Below the pieces are notes generated by a model, which was given only the letters and a program-made list of their open reading frames with translations, was not told the DNA's origin and did no database searches. Of a DNA stretch of 19,341 nucleotides, positions 6,750-15,600 are shown one piece after another. How positions within the stretch are numbered: position 1 is the stretch's first letter; every line of letters starts with the position of its first letter. The position numbers and the translations under genes were made by a program. The DNA comes from Akkermansiaceae bacterium (GTDB lineage: Bacteria; Verrucomicrobiota; Verrucomicrobiia; Verrucomicrobiales; Akkermansiaceae): assembly GCA_014379305.1 (NCBI GenBank), contig JACMMB010000266.1, positions 1 through 19,341 on the forward strand, written 5' to 3'.

Positions 6750-8186
6750 TTAAGCGACTTCCGCAGGCTCCTGGCCCTGTTCGGACAATTCACCATCCCG
6801 CACTTCCTCCAACTTGCGGAAATGAACCTGGCCAACCCTGCGACCATCGGTGCTTGTCACTTTTGCCTGGAAACCAAGTATTTCCAAGGTCTCGCCAACC
6901 TCGGGGAAACGTTCGAGTTGCTGGGTAATATACCCGCCCACGGTAGTCACCTCCCCGCTTTCCAAATACATTTCAGGTACGAATCCTTCGAGATCGTTGA
7001 GTGTCATTGAACCCTCGACGACAAACTCTTCATCATTCACGCGAATGAAAGCGGAATGTTCATTATCAAATTCGTCCTGAATGACACCTACCAGCTCCTC
7101 CATCACGTTATCCAGGAAAACCAGCCCTACAGGCGTTCCAAACTCATCGACCGCCATTGCTAGGTGGGCATGTTCCTTTAAGAAGAACTTAAGTAACGAA
7201 TCCAGTGGCATCGTATCCGGAACCATTTTCAACTCCCGTTTGATCCGCATCAAATCAGGGTCTGGATCGTTCATCAGCTTGAACATATCCTTGATATGGA
7301 TTAGTCCGATTGATTGATCGAGGTGTCCTTTGACCAAAGGAAAACGCGTGTGCTTGCTCCTGATCGCAACATCCAAGGTTTTCTCAAAAGGCTCATCCGC
7401 ATCCAGCACCACGACTTCATTTCTTGGAGTCATCACATCCCGGACCCACAGCTCGTTCAATTCCAAGGCATTGATCAGGATCTCGCGCTCCGTATCAGTG
7501 ACCTCCTTGTATTTTCCGGAATGGGTCACCAGAATTGCCAGCTCTTCCGCAGAGTGGACGTGTTCACCCTCACTGATCGGATCAATCCGGAAAATATTTT
7601 TAAGCAACCAGTTGGCTGTGCCCTGGAAAAACCGAATGACAAGATAAAAGGTCTTGTAAAAGACATGCAAGGCCCCGACGAGCGCCATTGTTGTCCCCAG
7701 TGGACGACGGATCGCGATTGATTTCGGCAACAACTCCCCGACCACCACATGCAGGAAAGTAAACGAGGCGTATGCGATGATCAGTGAAATCCAATAAATG
7801 ACTTCGTCCGGCATGCCCGTCCGTGCCAGCAAAGGCGAGACAAGTCCTTTTACAAACGGCTCGCCAAGGAAGCCCAAGGCCAGGGACGAGAAGGTGATTC
7901 CAAGTTGATTGGCTGAAAGATAGCCATCGAGATGTTTCACCACATGCACGGCACGATAAGTATCCGCCCCGGTCTCCTTGCCATGTGTCTCGAGTTGGCT
8001 CGGTCGGACCTTGACGATCGCGAATTCCGACGCCACGAAAAACGCATTTAGCAATAGGAAGAAGATAATACCCAGCACATACAGCATTGCAGCCACGGGA
8101 CTTGGAAAATCATGGCTCACCGAGTTACTGGCAAAAAAACTCATCCCGGCAAACACGTCGGCAATGGTAAAATCAAAGCTTTTCAT
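6750..8186 (-). CDS. CNNM/CorC-HlyC family membrane protein with CBS pair
   Basis: A 478-residue inner-membrane protein with the order DUF21/CNNM transmembrane domain (about residues 30-205, four hydrophobic segments, motif LLNAFFVASEFAIVKVR), two CBS domains (about 220-340, starting at VRDVMTPRNEVVVLD) and a C-terminal CorC/HlyC domain (about 350-450, VEGSMTLNDLEGF). Family members are linked to Mg2+ or Co2+ efflux or tolerance; the old name hemolysin is misleading. The start at 8186 is chosen because a GAGG Shine-Dalgarno lies 6 nt upstream, and it overlaps the end of the FmdB-like gene by 14 nt. The longer frame from 8261 lies wholly inside that gene. A start at residue 15 is a weaker option. 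The last 15 residues are acidic and variable. Confidence 0.9.
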   Translation of the reverse strand: MKSFDFTIADVFAGMSFFASNSVSHDFPSPVAAMLYVLGIIFFLLLNAFFVASEFAIVKVRPSQLETHGKETGADTYRAVHVVKHLDGYLSANQLGITFSSLALGFLGEPFVKGLVSPLLARTGMPDEVIYWISLIIAYASFTFLHVVVGELLPKSIAIRRPLGTTMALVGALHVFYKTFYLVIRFFQGTANWLLKNIFRIDPISEGEHVHSAEELAILVTHSGKYKEVTDTEREILINALELNELWVRDVMTPRNEVVVLDADEPFEKTLDVAIRSKHTRFPLVKGHLDQSIGLIHIKDMFKLMNDPDPDLMRIKRELKMVPDTMPLDSLLKFFLKEHAHLAMAVDEFGTPVGLVFLDNVMEELVGVIQDEFDNEHSAFIRVNDEEFVVEGSMTLNDLEGFVPEMYLESGEVTTVGGYITQQLERFPEVGETLEILGFQAKVTSTDGRRVGQVHFRKLEEVRDGELSEQGQEPAEVA

Positions 8187-8433
8187 ACACCCCCTCGTCC
8201 CTTTTTTCCAGAATCGTGAAGCCCGCCTTCTTTGCATCGGACACGGACAGTGGTTTTGCAATCCGCGGCGTGTTCACCTGCGAAATAACCTTTTTCACCG
8301 GGTGCTTGCATAGCAAGCACATGACCAGCGCCTCACGATTCGCCGGTCTCCGTAATTCAAAGCCCCGTCTGCAGATTCTGCACGATCGCTCGGGATCGTC
8401 GGGGGCTTCGGTAACGTATTCGTAAATGGGCAT
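8173..8433 (-). CDS. FmdB-like zinc-ribbon protein
   Basis: An 86-residue protein starting MPIYEYV, the hallmark of the FmdB/CxxC_CXXC_SSSS family, with a zinc ribbon made of C18-x2-C21 and C39-x2-C42. FmdB was first described as a putative regulator of amidase/formamidase operons; for most members the function is unknown. There is a short insertion (EAPDDPERS) before the first cysteine pair, and the C-terminus (residues 45-86) differs from typical serine-rich members. The stop overlaps the start of the CNNM gene by 14 nt, so they form one unit. The ATG lies 3 nt after the U-tract of a terminator-like hairpin that follows rpsN, and no Shine-Dalgarno is free. Confidence 0.82.
   Translation of the reverse strand: MPIYEYVTEAPDDPERSCRICRRGFELRRPANREALVMCLLCKHPVKKVISQVNTPRIAKPLSVSDAKKAGFTILEKRDEGVYEKL
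8190..8196 (-). promoter_or_regulatory. Shine-Dalgarno that sets the CNNM start
   Basis: On the minus strand GAGGGGG lies just before ATG 8186, with the GAGG core 6 nt away. It sits inside the 3' end of the FmdB-like gene and is one of only two clear Shine-Dalgarno sequences seen in the window. Confidence 0.6.
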
Positions 8434-8436
8434 GTG

Positions 8437-8469
8437 AAAAACGCGGGAACGAGTGATTACCGTCCCGCG
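8437..8469 (-). terminator. Intrinsic terminator after rpsN, abutting the next start codon
   Basis: The arms CGCGGGA (8442-8448) and TCCCGCG (8463-8469) form a perfect 7-bp GC-rich stem, extended by two more pairs after a bulged A. On the minus strand it is followed by TTTTT (8437-8441). It begins 25 nt past the rpsN stop; the T run ends 3 nt before the FmdB-like ATG at 8433. Confidence 0.7.
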
Positions 8470-8494
8470 CTAACCTAGCGGTAGGCGTGCCAGC

Positions 8495-8764
8495 TTACCA
8501 GCTTGACTTCGTCACCCCGGGCAGGAGTCCTGCGGACGCATACTCGCGGAACGTAATCCGGGATAGACGAAAGCGGCGGAGAAAAGCGCGGCGGCGACCG
8601 GTAACCTCACAGCGGTTGACCAAACGTGTAGGGCTTGCATCGCGAGGCAACATGGAGAGGCCGACATAGTCTTTCTCTTCCTTGAGCTTCTTCCGTATGT
8701 CGGCATACTTCTCGACAGTCTTTGCTTTGCGCTTGTTACGGGCGATCCAACTTTTCTTAGCCAT
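8495..8764 (-). CDS. rpsN: Small ribosomal subunit protein S14 (zinc-free form)
   Basis: An 89-residue basic protein starting MAKKSWIARNKRKAKTVEKY. The C-terminal half has the conserved LPRDASPTRLVNRCEVTGRRRAFLRRF and FREYASAGLLPGVTKSSW segments of uS14. Only one cysteine is present, so this is the long C-minus form without a zinc ribbon, not the 61-residue type. The frame is open for ten more codons upstream, but the family start is MAKKS. It is not in an spc-type operon here; it stands first before the FmdB-like and CNNM genes, separated from them by a terminator. Confidence 0.97.
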   Translation of the reverse strand: MAKKSWIARNKRKAKTVEKYADIRKKLKEEKDYVGLSMLPRDASPTRLVNRCEVTGRRRAFLRRFRLSRITFREYASAGLLPGVTKSSW

Positions 8765-8778
8765 AATTAGGGGCGCGG

Positions 8779-8806
8779 TATTTAGCCCACCCATCCCACA
8801 TTACAA
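8779..8806 (-). promoter_or_regulatory. Possible rpsN promoter
   Basis: On the minus strand TTGTAA (8801-8806), a 16-nt G-rich spacer and TAAATA (8779-8784) lie about 15-40 nt before the rpsN ATG. The -10 match is poor. An inverted TAATTAGG/CCTAATTA pair (8764-8771, 8809-8816) brackets it. Confidence 0.33.
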
Positions 8807-8922
8807 GACCTAATTAGCGCATGGCCCGAAAAAGCGACTTTCCAGGAACTTTGTAGATCGGTTTTCGAATTTACAGTGCCTTTACAGATACCTTGAAAAC
8901 AACAGGTTACACAAACAGTGTT

Positions 8923-10113
8923 ATGAAAACATCCACCAACCTAGCCCTCGCGGCAATCATCTCATTCGCGGTCTTAAACCCCGTCCCTGCCTTTGCTAAA
9001 CCGGCAGCCGACCCGCGTTTGCCAGCCACTCAACCGCCGATTGATCAACCTGCAATTGACGATAACAACCGCATCCAGATTGCATTGCTTCTGGATACTT
9101 CCAACAGCATGGACGGCCTTATCGATCAGGCTAGGACGCAGCTCTGGAAGGTCGTCAACACGTTCATTGACGCCAAACGCAATGGGAAAACGCCATTCGT
9201 GGAAGTCGCCCTTTATGAATATGGCAATAACAACAACGCCATTGGGAATGATTGGATCCGGCTCATTAGCCCGATGACCCGCGACCTCGATGGTCTAAGT
9301 AACAAACTTTTCGAGCTGAAGACCAACGGTGGCGATGAATATTGTGGGGCAGTCATCCAACGCTCACTTGTTGATCTTGCCTGGGATCAGCGGGATAGCG
9401 TTTATAAAGCCATTTTTATCGCTGGAAACGAACCCTTTAACGCGGGCCGGGTGGATTACCGTTCCGCCTGCAAAGAAGCGCTCGCAAAAAACATTTCCGT
9501 CAACACCATCCATTGCGGCAATCGCCAAGAGGGAATAAATGGCTCTTGGCATGACGGCGCGGCGATTGGCGGTGGTGATTTTCTTGTGATCGATCAGGAC
9601 ATCGCCGCCGCCCACATTAATGCCCCTCAGGACAAAAAAATCGCCGAACTCAGCCTTGAACTAAATAAAACCTACCTCGGATACGGCAAGCAGCGCAAAG
9701 AAGCCGCAGCCAACCAGCAACGCGCTGACAATGATGCTGAAACGAACGCTGGGGTCGGAGCCTCGGTCCAAAGGGCGCTCACCAAATCCAGTGACAATTA
9801 CTCGAACGCCGCTTGGGATCTTGTGGATGCACTACGTGAAAACAAAATCGACCCGGCCGAACTCAAAATCGAAGAACTGCCCGAAGAAATGAAAGCCCTC
9901 TCTCCTCAAGCGCGGAAGGAGTTTATCGAGAATGCCGCCGCCCGGCGGTCCGCTATCCAGACGAAAATCAAAACCCTGAATGAAGAACGCGAGGCCCATG
10001 TTGCCGCCGAACTCAAAAAACACGCGGAAGTTGATGGCAAGACTCTCGACCAAGCCATCATCGAAGCCACCCGCAAACAAGCAGGCCTGCTTGGATACGA
10101 GTTCAAGGACTGA
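8923..10113 (+). CDS. Secreted von Willebrand factor A domain protein
   Basis: A 396-residue exported protein. The signal peptide spans residues 1-25 (MKTSTNLALAAIISFAVL... AFA, then KPAA), with cleavage after AFA. A VWA domain covers about residues 48-230: the strand IQIALLLDTSNSMDG carries a full MIDAS start (D58, S60, S62), and T134 in LKTNGGDEYCG is the third metal ligand candidate. The C-terminal third (about 240-396) is charged and helical, probably coiled coil. The ATG at 8923 is chosen over an in-frame TTG at 8893 because it begins the signal peptide directly. Such proteins bind partners by metal-dependent adhesion in the periplasm or outside; the partner is unknown. It heads the plus-strand block, 113 nt before the response regulator, which appears to have its own promoter. 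Confidence 0.88.
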   Translation: MKTSTNLALAAIISFAVLNPVPAFAKPAADPRLPATQPPIDQPAIDDNNRIQIALLLDTSNSMDGLIDQARTQLWKVVNTFIDAKRNGKTPFVEVALYEYGNNNNAIGNDWIRLISPMTRDLDGLSNKLFELKTNGGDEYCGAVIQRSLVDLAWDQRDSVYKAIFIAGNEPFNAGRVDYRSACKEALAKNISVNTIHCGNRQEGINGSWHDGAAIGGGDFLVIDQDIAAAHINAPQDKKIAELSLELNKTYLGYGKQRKEAAANQQRADNDAETNAGVGASVQRALTKSSDNYSNAAWDLVDALRENKIDPAELKIEELPEEMKALSPQARKEFIENAAARRSAIQTKIKTLNEEREAHVAAELKKHAEVDGKTLDQAIIEATRKQAGLLGYEFKD

Positions 10114-10137
10114 TGCGGCACACCGCCGGGACACGCA

Positions 10138-10166
10138 TTGGTGGCGCGTTCCCGCTCTCGTATAAA
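10138..10166 (+). promoter_or_regulatory. Promoter of the two-component pair
   Basis: TTGGTG (10138-10143), a 17-nt spacer and TATAAA (10161-10166, 5 of 6) lie in the gap after the VWA gene. This predicts a leader of about 53 nt before the response regulator ATG at 10227. Confidence 0.5.
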
Positions 10167-10226
10167 AGTGCGCCCTTGCAAGTCATCATCAATCACTCTC
10201 AATCTCCCATCGCCGATTTCTGAAAA

Positions 10227-10931
10227 ATGATCGAATCTCCAACCATCCTCGTCATAGAAGATGATCCTGCCGTCCGGACCGGCATTGTCGATACTCTGGA
10301 ATACGGGGGTTATCGTACTTTGGAGGCTTCGGACGGTCACTCGGGCATGGATCTCGCCCTCAAGGCAAATTACCGCCTGCTCCTTCTTGATATCGTCATG
10401 CCCGGTCCTTCGGGCTTTGAAATCCTCGCAGCCCTGAAAAAATCCCGACCTGGACAAGCCGTCATTATGCTTTCGGCACGCGGTGAGGAGCAGGATCGGG
10501 TGCGTGGACTTGTCAACGGAGCGGACGATTATGTAGTCAAGCCTTTCAGCATGAAGGAACTTCTCGCCCGGGTAGATGCCGTCCTGCGTCGCACCCACGA
10601 GCGCCACTCTTCCCTGCCAAGCCTCCATATCCTCGGCGCGGTCATCGATTTCAATGAAAGCCGGATCATTTTCAGTGACGGTTCGCTCACCGATCTGAGT
10701 GAAAAGGAAAACTCGCTCCTCCGCTATCTCACCGATGCCAATGGCCGCATCGTCACCCGCAGTGAAATCCTCAGGCAGGTCTGGAATCTCGACCCCGAGC
10801 GCATTGAGACCCGCACCATCGATATGCACATGGCCCATCTCCGCGCCAAGCTTGGCGAAAAAATCGCGGCTTTCATCATTACCGAGCGAGGAAAAGGTTA
10901 CCGTTTCATCCAACCTGAGAGGGATCGATGA
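10227..10931 (+). CDS. OmpR/PhoB-type response regulator
   Basis: A 234-residue DNA-binding regulator. The receiver domain (residues 5-118) has the acidic pair E11-D12-D13, phospho-acceptor D55 (LLLLDIVMPGPSG), S83 in IMLSARG and K105 in VVKPF. The winged-helix domain (about 135-230) ends with IDMHMAHLRAKLG ... TERGKGYRF, the standard recognition helix and wing of the OmpR/PhoB class. It is phosphorylated by the adjacent kinase, whose ATG overlaps its stop by 4 nt (ATGA). Target genes cannot be told from the sequence; autoregulation is common for this class. No Shine-Dalgarno is present upstream. Confidence 0.95.
   Translation: MIESPTILVIEDDPAVRTGIVDTLEYGGYRTLEASDGHSGMDLALKANYRLLLLDIVMPGPSGFEILAALKKSRPGQAVIMLSARGEEQDRVRGLVNGADDYVVKPFSMKELLARVDAVLRRTHERHSSLPSLHILGAVIDFNESRIIFSDGSLTDLSEKENSLLRYLTDANGRIVTRSEILRQVWNLDPERIETRTIDMHMAHLRAKLGEKIAAFIITERGKGYRFIQPERDR
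10917..10922 (+). promoter_or_regulatory. Shine-Dalgarno for the sensor kinase
   Basis: GAGAGG lies 5 nt before the kinase ATG at 10928, inside the last codons of the response regulator gene. It supports coupled translation of the pair and the choice of this start. Confidence 0.55.
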
Positions 10932-12604
10932 GCTGGAACCGGAATTTCTGGGTGTGGGGCGCATTCGGCAGCTGTGCGTTTCTGGTCATTGCCGCGATGT
11001 GGTGGCTCACCCACAACGTCCTCAGGACCGAGCGTGACCGCGCCATTGCCGAAATCCGCGCCGAGCTGCAGGAGCGTGTCCGCCTTTCACTCTGGAGAAT
11101 GGACTCTCTGGGTGCTTCCATCCTGCTTGAGGAAAATGCGATACCTACCCAGCTTTTCCTTTCGGAGCCACAAACGACACTGCCTGTAATCGTCCGCTTT
11201 GAAACCCCCGATGGTGCTGCGATTCGCGGAAATGGCGACCCTCAAGCCCTTGAATCCGTAGGCGGGCTTCTACCGCAGCTCATCACCAGCAGCGAAACGT
11301 CCCGGAACGATGAAAAATCTGAGGATAGTTCGATCTCCCGGCAAGAATACGCACCGCCGACTCAAAGCAAGATGCGGGGCGATGAGAAAGCCCAGGCTGC
11401 CGCCAATTGGAATGAAAAAGAAAACCGTGTGCGCCTGCTCGACAAAGCACTGTCCAAGACAGCGCAGAATTACGGCACTGGCCTCGGCCTAAGCGAAGCA
11501 AAAACACAAAGTACGGCGCCGCCTGAAATCCCGGCTCCCGGCAAACTGGAGGTGTTAAATCCGATCGGCGAATTCAAACCGATCTGGTATGACCAATCGC
11601 TCTTCCTAATACGCCGGGGCATGTCCTTACAAAGCTTCGCGCAAGGTTCCTTAATTGCTGAGACGAAACTGAAAACCCTTCTACTTTCCGAGGCGAGCCA
11701 ACTCCTTCCTGAGGCCAAGCTCATCCGTGTATTTGGCGAACCTGACGACTCCTTCGTCCTCGCCTCCTTCCCGTTCAAGCTTTCCCCAGGCTCTCTTGGC
11801 ACTCCTTTGGAATCCGTTCCGCACGCCATATCGATTTCCCTACTTGTCGGCTGGCTTGCCGCCGGAATTGCGCTCCTCGCCGCATCTCTCTTGATCGCAA
11901 ATGTAATGAAACTGAGTGAACGCCGGGCCGCGTTTGTCTCCGCTGTCACACACGAACTTCGCACTCCCCTCACCACCTTTCGCCTGTATTCAGACATGCT
12001 CAGCACCGGCGCGGTCAGGGAGGAAAAGCGCCCGGCCTATCTCCAGGTCTTGTCCCGCGAGGCGGACCGGCTTTCCCATCTTGTCGAAAACGTTCTCGCC
12101 TTCTCCAAGCTTGAACGTGGCAGCGCCCGCAGCAGCGTTGCGGAAAAGGAACTTGGCGGGCTTTTGGAAAGCATGCGCGAGCGCTTCGAATCCCGTCTCG
12201 ACGCGGCAGGCCTGAAACTCGAGTTGCGGGCGACTTCTCCAATGATCACCAAATTGGATGCTTCAGCGTTGGAACACATCCTTTTCAATCTCATCGACAA
12301 TGCGGCGAAATATGCGGCGAATTCCCAACCTCCCATCGTATTGATTGAAGCCATCGCCCTACCCGGAAAAATCGAAATCAGCCTTAGTGATCATGGGCCG
12401 GGAATTTCAAAAAAGGAATGTTGCCGTATCTTCCGCCCCTTTCACAAATCCGCAAAACAGGCCGCCGAAACCAAGCCCGGCGTCGGTCTCGGTCTTGCCC
12501 TTTCCAAGCGTCTCGCCATTGCAATGGGCGGCACACTCGTTTGCGAAGCGCGGAAAGACGGCGGCTCTGGAGCGGTGTTCATCCTGACACTTCCTCGCAT
12601 TTAA
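10928..12604 (+). CDS. Membrane sensor histidine kinase, partner of the OmpR-type regulator
   Basis: A 558-residue inner-membrane kinase. The first helix lies at about residues 7-30 and the second at about 300-327; between them is a large periplasmic sensor region of about 270 residues. Its middle part (about 115-200) is polar and low in complexity. There is no clear HAMP domain. The HisKA box is THELRTPLTTFRLY with phospho-acceptor H342. The ATPase domain shows the N box (NLIDNAAKY), G1 (DHGPGIS) and G2 (GVGLGLALSKRLA). It phosphorylates the regulator encoded just upstream. The ligand is unknown. The periplasmic sequence is not one I recognise as a named sensor domain. Confidence 0.94.
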   Translation: MSWNRNFWVWGAFGSCAFLVIAAMWWLTHNVLRTERDRAIAEIRAELQERVRLSLWRMDSLGASILLEENAIPTQLFLSEPQTTLPVIVRFETPDGAAIRGNGDPQALESVGGLLPQLITSSETSRNDEKSEDSSISRQEYAPPTQSKMRGDEKAQAAANWNEKENRVRLLDKALSKTAQNYGTGLGLSEAKTQSTAPPEIPAPGKLEVLNPIGEFKPIWYDQSLFLIRRGMSLQSFAQGSLIAETKLKTLLLSEASQLLPEAKLIRVFGEPDDSFVLASFPFKLSPGSLGTPLESVPHAISISLLVGWLAAGIALLAASLLIANVMKLSERRAAFVSAVTHELRTPLTTFRLYSDMLSTGAVREEKRPAYLQVLSREADRLSHLVENVLAFSKLERGSARSSVAEKELGGLLESMRERFESRLDAAGLKLELRATSPMITKLDASALEHILFNLIDNAAKYAANSQPPIVLIEAIALPGKIEISLSDHGPGISKKECCRIFRPFHKSAKQAAETKPGVGLGLALSKRLAIAMGGTLVCEARKDGGSGAVFILTLPRI

Positions 12605-12642
12605 TTTGAGTCATCACACTTCTTGATTACTCTTTCAGCCTG

Positions 12643-15600
12643 ATGGGAGACCGCATTCAAACCCTGCCGCGCAAGGATGAAGTCGTCTCCCGGGACAAAT
12701 CATATCACACGGCCCACACCGAACTCTTGGAAATGGTGGTGGAAGGCAAGCCGCTTTTCGACATTTTTTGTAAAACCACCCAGCTCATTGAAAGCCTGTC
12801 CCCGCTCAATACCTGGTGCTCTTTAAAACTTGTTTCCGGAGGTGATATATCCCTCAGCCTTGCCGCTGCTCCAAGCCTTCCTGAAGATTTTATTGATGCC
12901 TTGAACAACATAAATGCCGATCCTTCTAGCGGCTCATGCGGCCAGGCGATTGCCACTCTCAAAACGGTCATCGTAGAGGACATACTCATCGACCGGCATC
13001 ATGTCGTTTACCGTGAACTCGCTATCAGTTCCGGAATCAAATCCTGCTGGAGCGTCCCGGTCCTGGGCAATTCGGGTGAGGCGATCGCGGTGATCACCTG
13101 CTACTATCATTGCCATCACAAACCCTCTGAAACGGAAGTCAGCAGGGTGGAGGACATGCGTAAACTGCTCAGCCTGGCGATCGGGAAAAACCGTGACGCT
13201 GAAAAAATCATCCATAGCAATGAACGCTTCAAATCCGTGGCCGCCGCCACCACTGACGCGATCTGGGATTGGGACATCGCCACTGACGACCTGTGGTGGA
13301 ACGAAAGCTTTTCGGAGCTTTTCGGCTTTGAAGGCAAAGGACGCGGTCCGACAATCACCGGGTGGCTGGAACGGGTTCATCCCGATGAACGCGATCGCGT
13401 ATGGAACAGTCTGATTGAAGCAACCGCCGGCACACAAAGAAAATGGCTCAGCGAATATCGCTTCCTTCGCAAAAACGGCAGTTATGCCCACGTTCTCGAC
13501 CGTGCCGAAGTGATCTTTGACGCCGACGGCAAGCCCATCAGGATGATCGGTGGCATGACCGACATGACGCCCCACAGGCAAGCCCAGCTCAAGCTGATCA
13601 GCATGCACCGGGCTTTCGAAATGCTAAGTTCCTGCAATCAGGTTCTTATTCGTGCGACCGATGAAAGCCAGCTGCTTGAAGACATCTGCAATTTGGTTAC
13701 CAAGGCGGGCGGATACTCTGTGGCTTGGGTGGGCTATGCGGACAACGGCCCGGATCAAAAAATCATTCCCATCAAACATGTCGGGGCGGAACAGGGCTAC
13801 CTTACGGAAATCGAACTGAGTTATTCGGAAACGCATTCCACCGGCAACGGACCCGGAGGAAGAACGATCCGCAGCGGGAAAGCGGTCATCTGCGAGGATA
13901 TCAGCAAGGAAGGATCTGGCTTTTTTTGGAAGGACGAAGCTCTCAGACGAGGCTTCCGCAGTCTCATTTGCCTGCCTTTGAAGGATGAATCGAAATGCTT
14001 CGGATTCCTCGCGTTGATATCCAATGAGATTAACGCCGTAAGCAAGGATGAGGAAAAGCTGCTACAGGAATTGGCGGACAACCTGTCTTTCGGCATCACC
14101 GCCATACACAATCGTGAAAAGCAGGAACGGACCCGCGACGTCGTTGTCAAAGTCGCCCAATCGGTCTCTCACGGTATCGGCAAGGAGTTCTATAATTTGC
14201 TGACACGGAACATGGTTGAATCCCTTGGAGCCACCGGCGGTTTGATCGGAAAAATAAATTCCCAATCTCATTCGGTAAATACCCTCTCATTTGTTCTGAA
14301 TGGTAAATTTCAGGAAAACATTGAATACACCCTGCTAAACACCCCATGCGAGAAGGTGCTCGTGGAAAGCATCTGTGTCTTTGAGCGCGGAGTGGGTGAA
14401 CTCTTTCCACGCGACCATATCATTGAAGAATTGGGAATCGAGGGCTATGCGGGCATCGCACTTTATAATCATCACCAGGAAGTCGTCGGGCTCATTGCGA
14501 TCCTCTTCACCGAGCCCATCCCGGACTCTTTTTTGGTAAAATCAATCCTCCAGATCTTCGCGGCGCGGGCCGCTTCCGAAATGGACCGCCAGGAAGCGGA
14601 TGCCCGGATTTTTGAACAGGCTTCACTCCTCGACAAGGCACGCGATGCCATTTTCACCTGCGATCTGAATCACTGCATCAGTTTTTGGAACAAAAGCGCG
14701 GAACGGCTTTATGGATGGTCAAAGGAGGAAATTATCGGGGAGTCGGTCAAAGATCTGCTTTTTACCGAGGACGAGAGCTATCTGAACGCCCTGTCAGCCA
14801 CGATGGAGCATGGTGAGTGGATCGGAGAACTTCAGCATGTGGACAAGCGGGGCAACAAAATGACTGTCGAAAGCCGATGGAATCTCGTCCGCAGTGCGAG
14901 AGGCAAACCCAAGGCGATTCTCGTGATCAATACGGACATCACCCAACACAAAAAACTGGAACAACAATTCCTCAGGGCTCAACGCCTCGAATCCATTGGC
15001 ACTCTTGCCGGCGGTATCGCACATGACCTTAACAACGTCCTAACTCCCATTTCCATGTCCATCGAGTTGCTGCGTTCCAGCATTAGCGATGATCGTGGCA
15101 ATGAACTCCTGGATACAATCGCCATAAGCACTCGCAGGGGAGCTGAAATGATCGGCCAGGTTCTGGCTTACGCGCGCGGTCTTGGAGGTAGACGCATCGA
15201 GGTTTCCGTCATCAGCATCATCGCTGAACTGGAACGGATCATCCGTGACACCTTTCCTAAAACCATCAGCATTGAAACGCAACTCGATGACAACCTCTTG
15301 TCCATCGAAGGCGATCCCACCCAGATTCATCAAGTGCTTCTCAATCTTTGTGTCAATGCGCGCGATGCCATGCCGCAGGGCGGCCGGTTGCTTATCTCGG
15401 CCACCAACGTGGAAATCGACGAAGAATATGCATTGGTTGAAGCTGACGCAAAACCGGGGACTTACATCTGCCTCGAAGTCGAGGACACCGGGCATGGAAT
15501 GTCCCAGGATACAATCGAGAAAATCTACGATCCATTTTTCACCACCAAGGACTTCGGCAAGGGCACCGGATTGGGTCTGTCAACCTCCCTGGCCATTGTC

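Noticed and set aside
8822..8837. Sigma54-like TGG...GC upstream of the VWA gene
   Set aside because: GG and GC are 9 nt apart, not 10, and the rest of the consensus is missing.
9906..10964. 352-codon open frame on the minus strand
   Set aside because: It lies antisense to the end of the VWA gene and the whole response regulator. Those have clear family motifs on the plus strand, and long antisense frames are common opposite such genes.
11795..11815. TGGCAC inside the kinase gene that resembles a -24 element
   Set aside because: No GC falls at the -12 position, and the site is internal to a coding region.
12934..13608. 224-codon minus-strand frame
   Set aside because: It is fully inside the hybrid kinase gene, shows no family motif and reads like reverse-complement composition.
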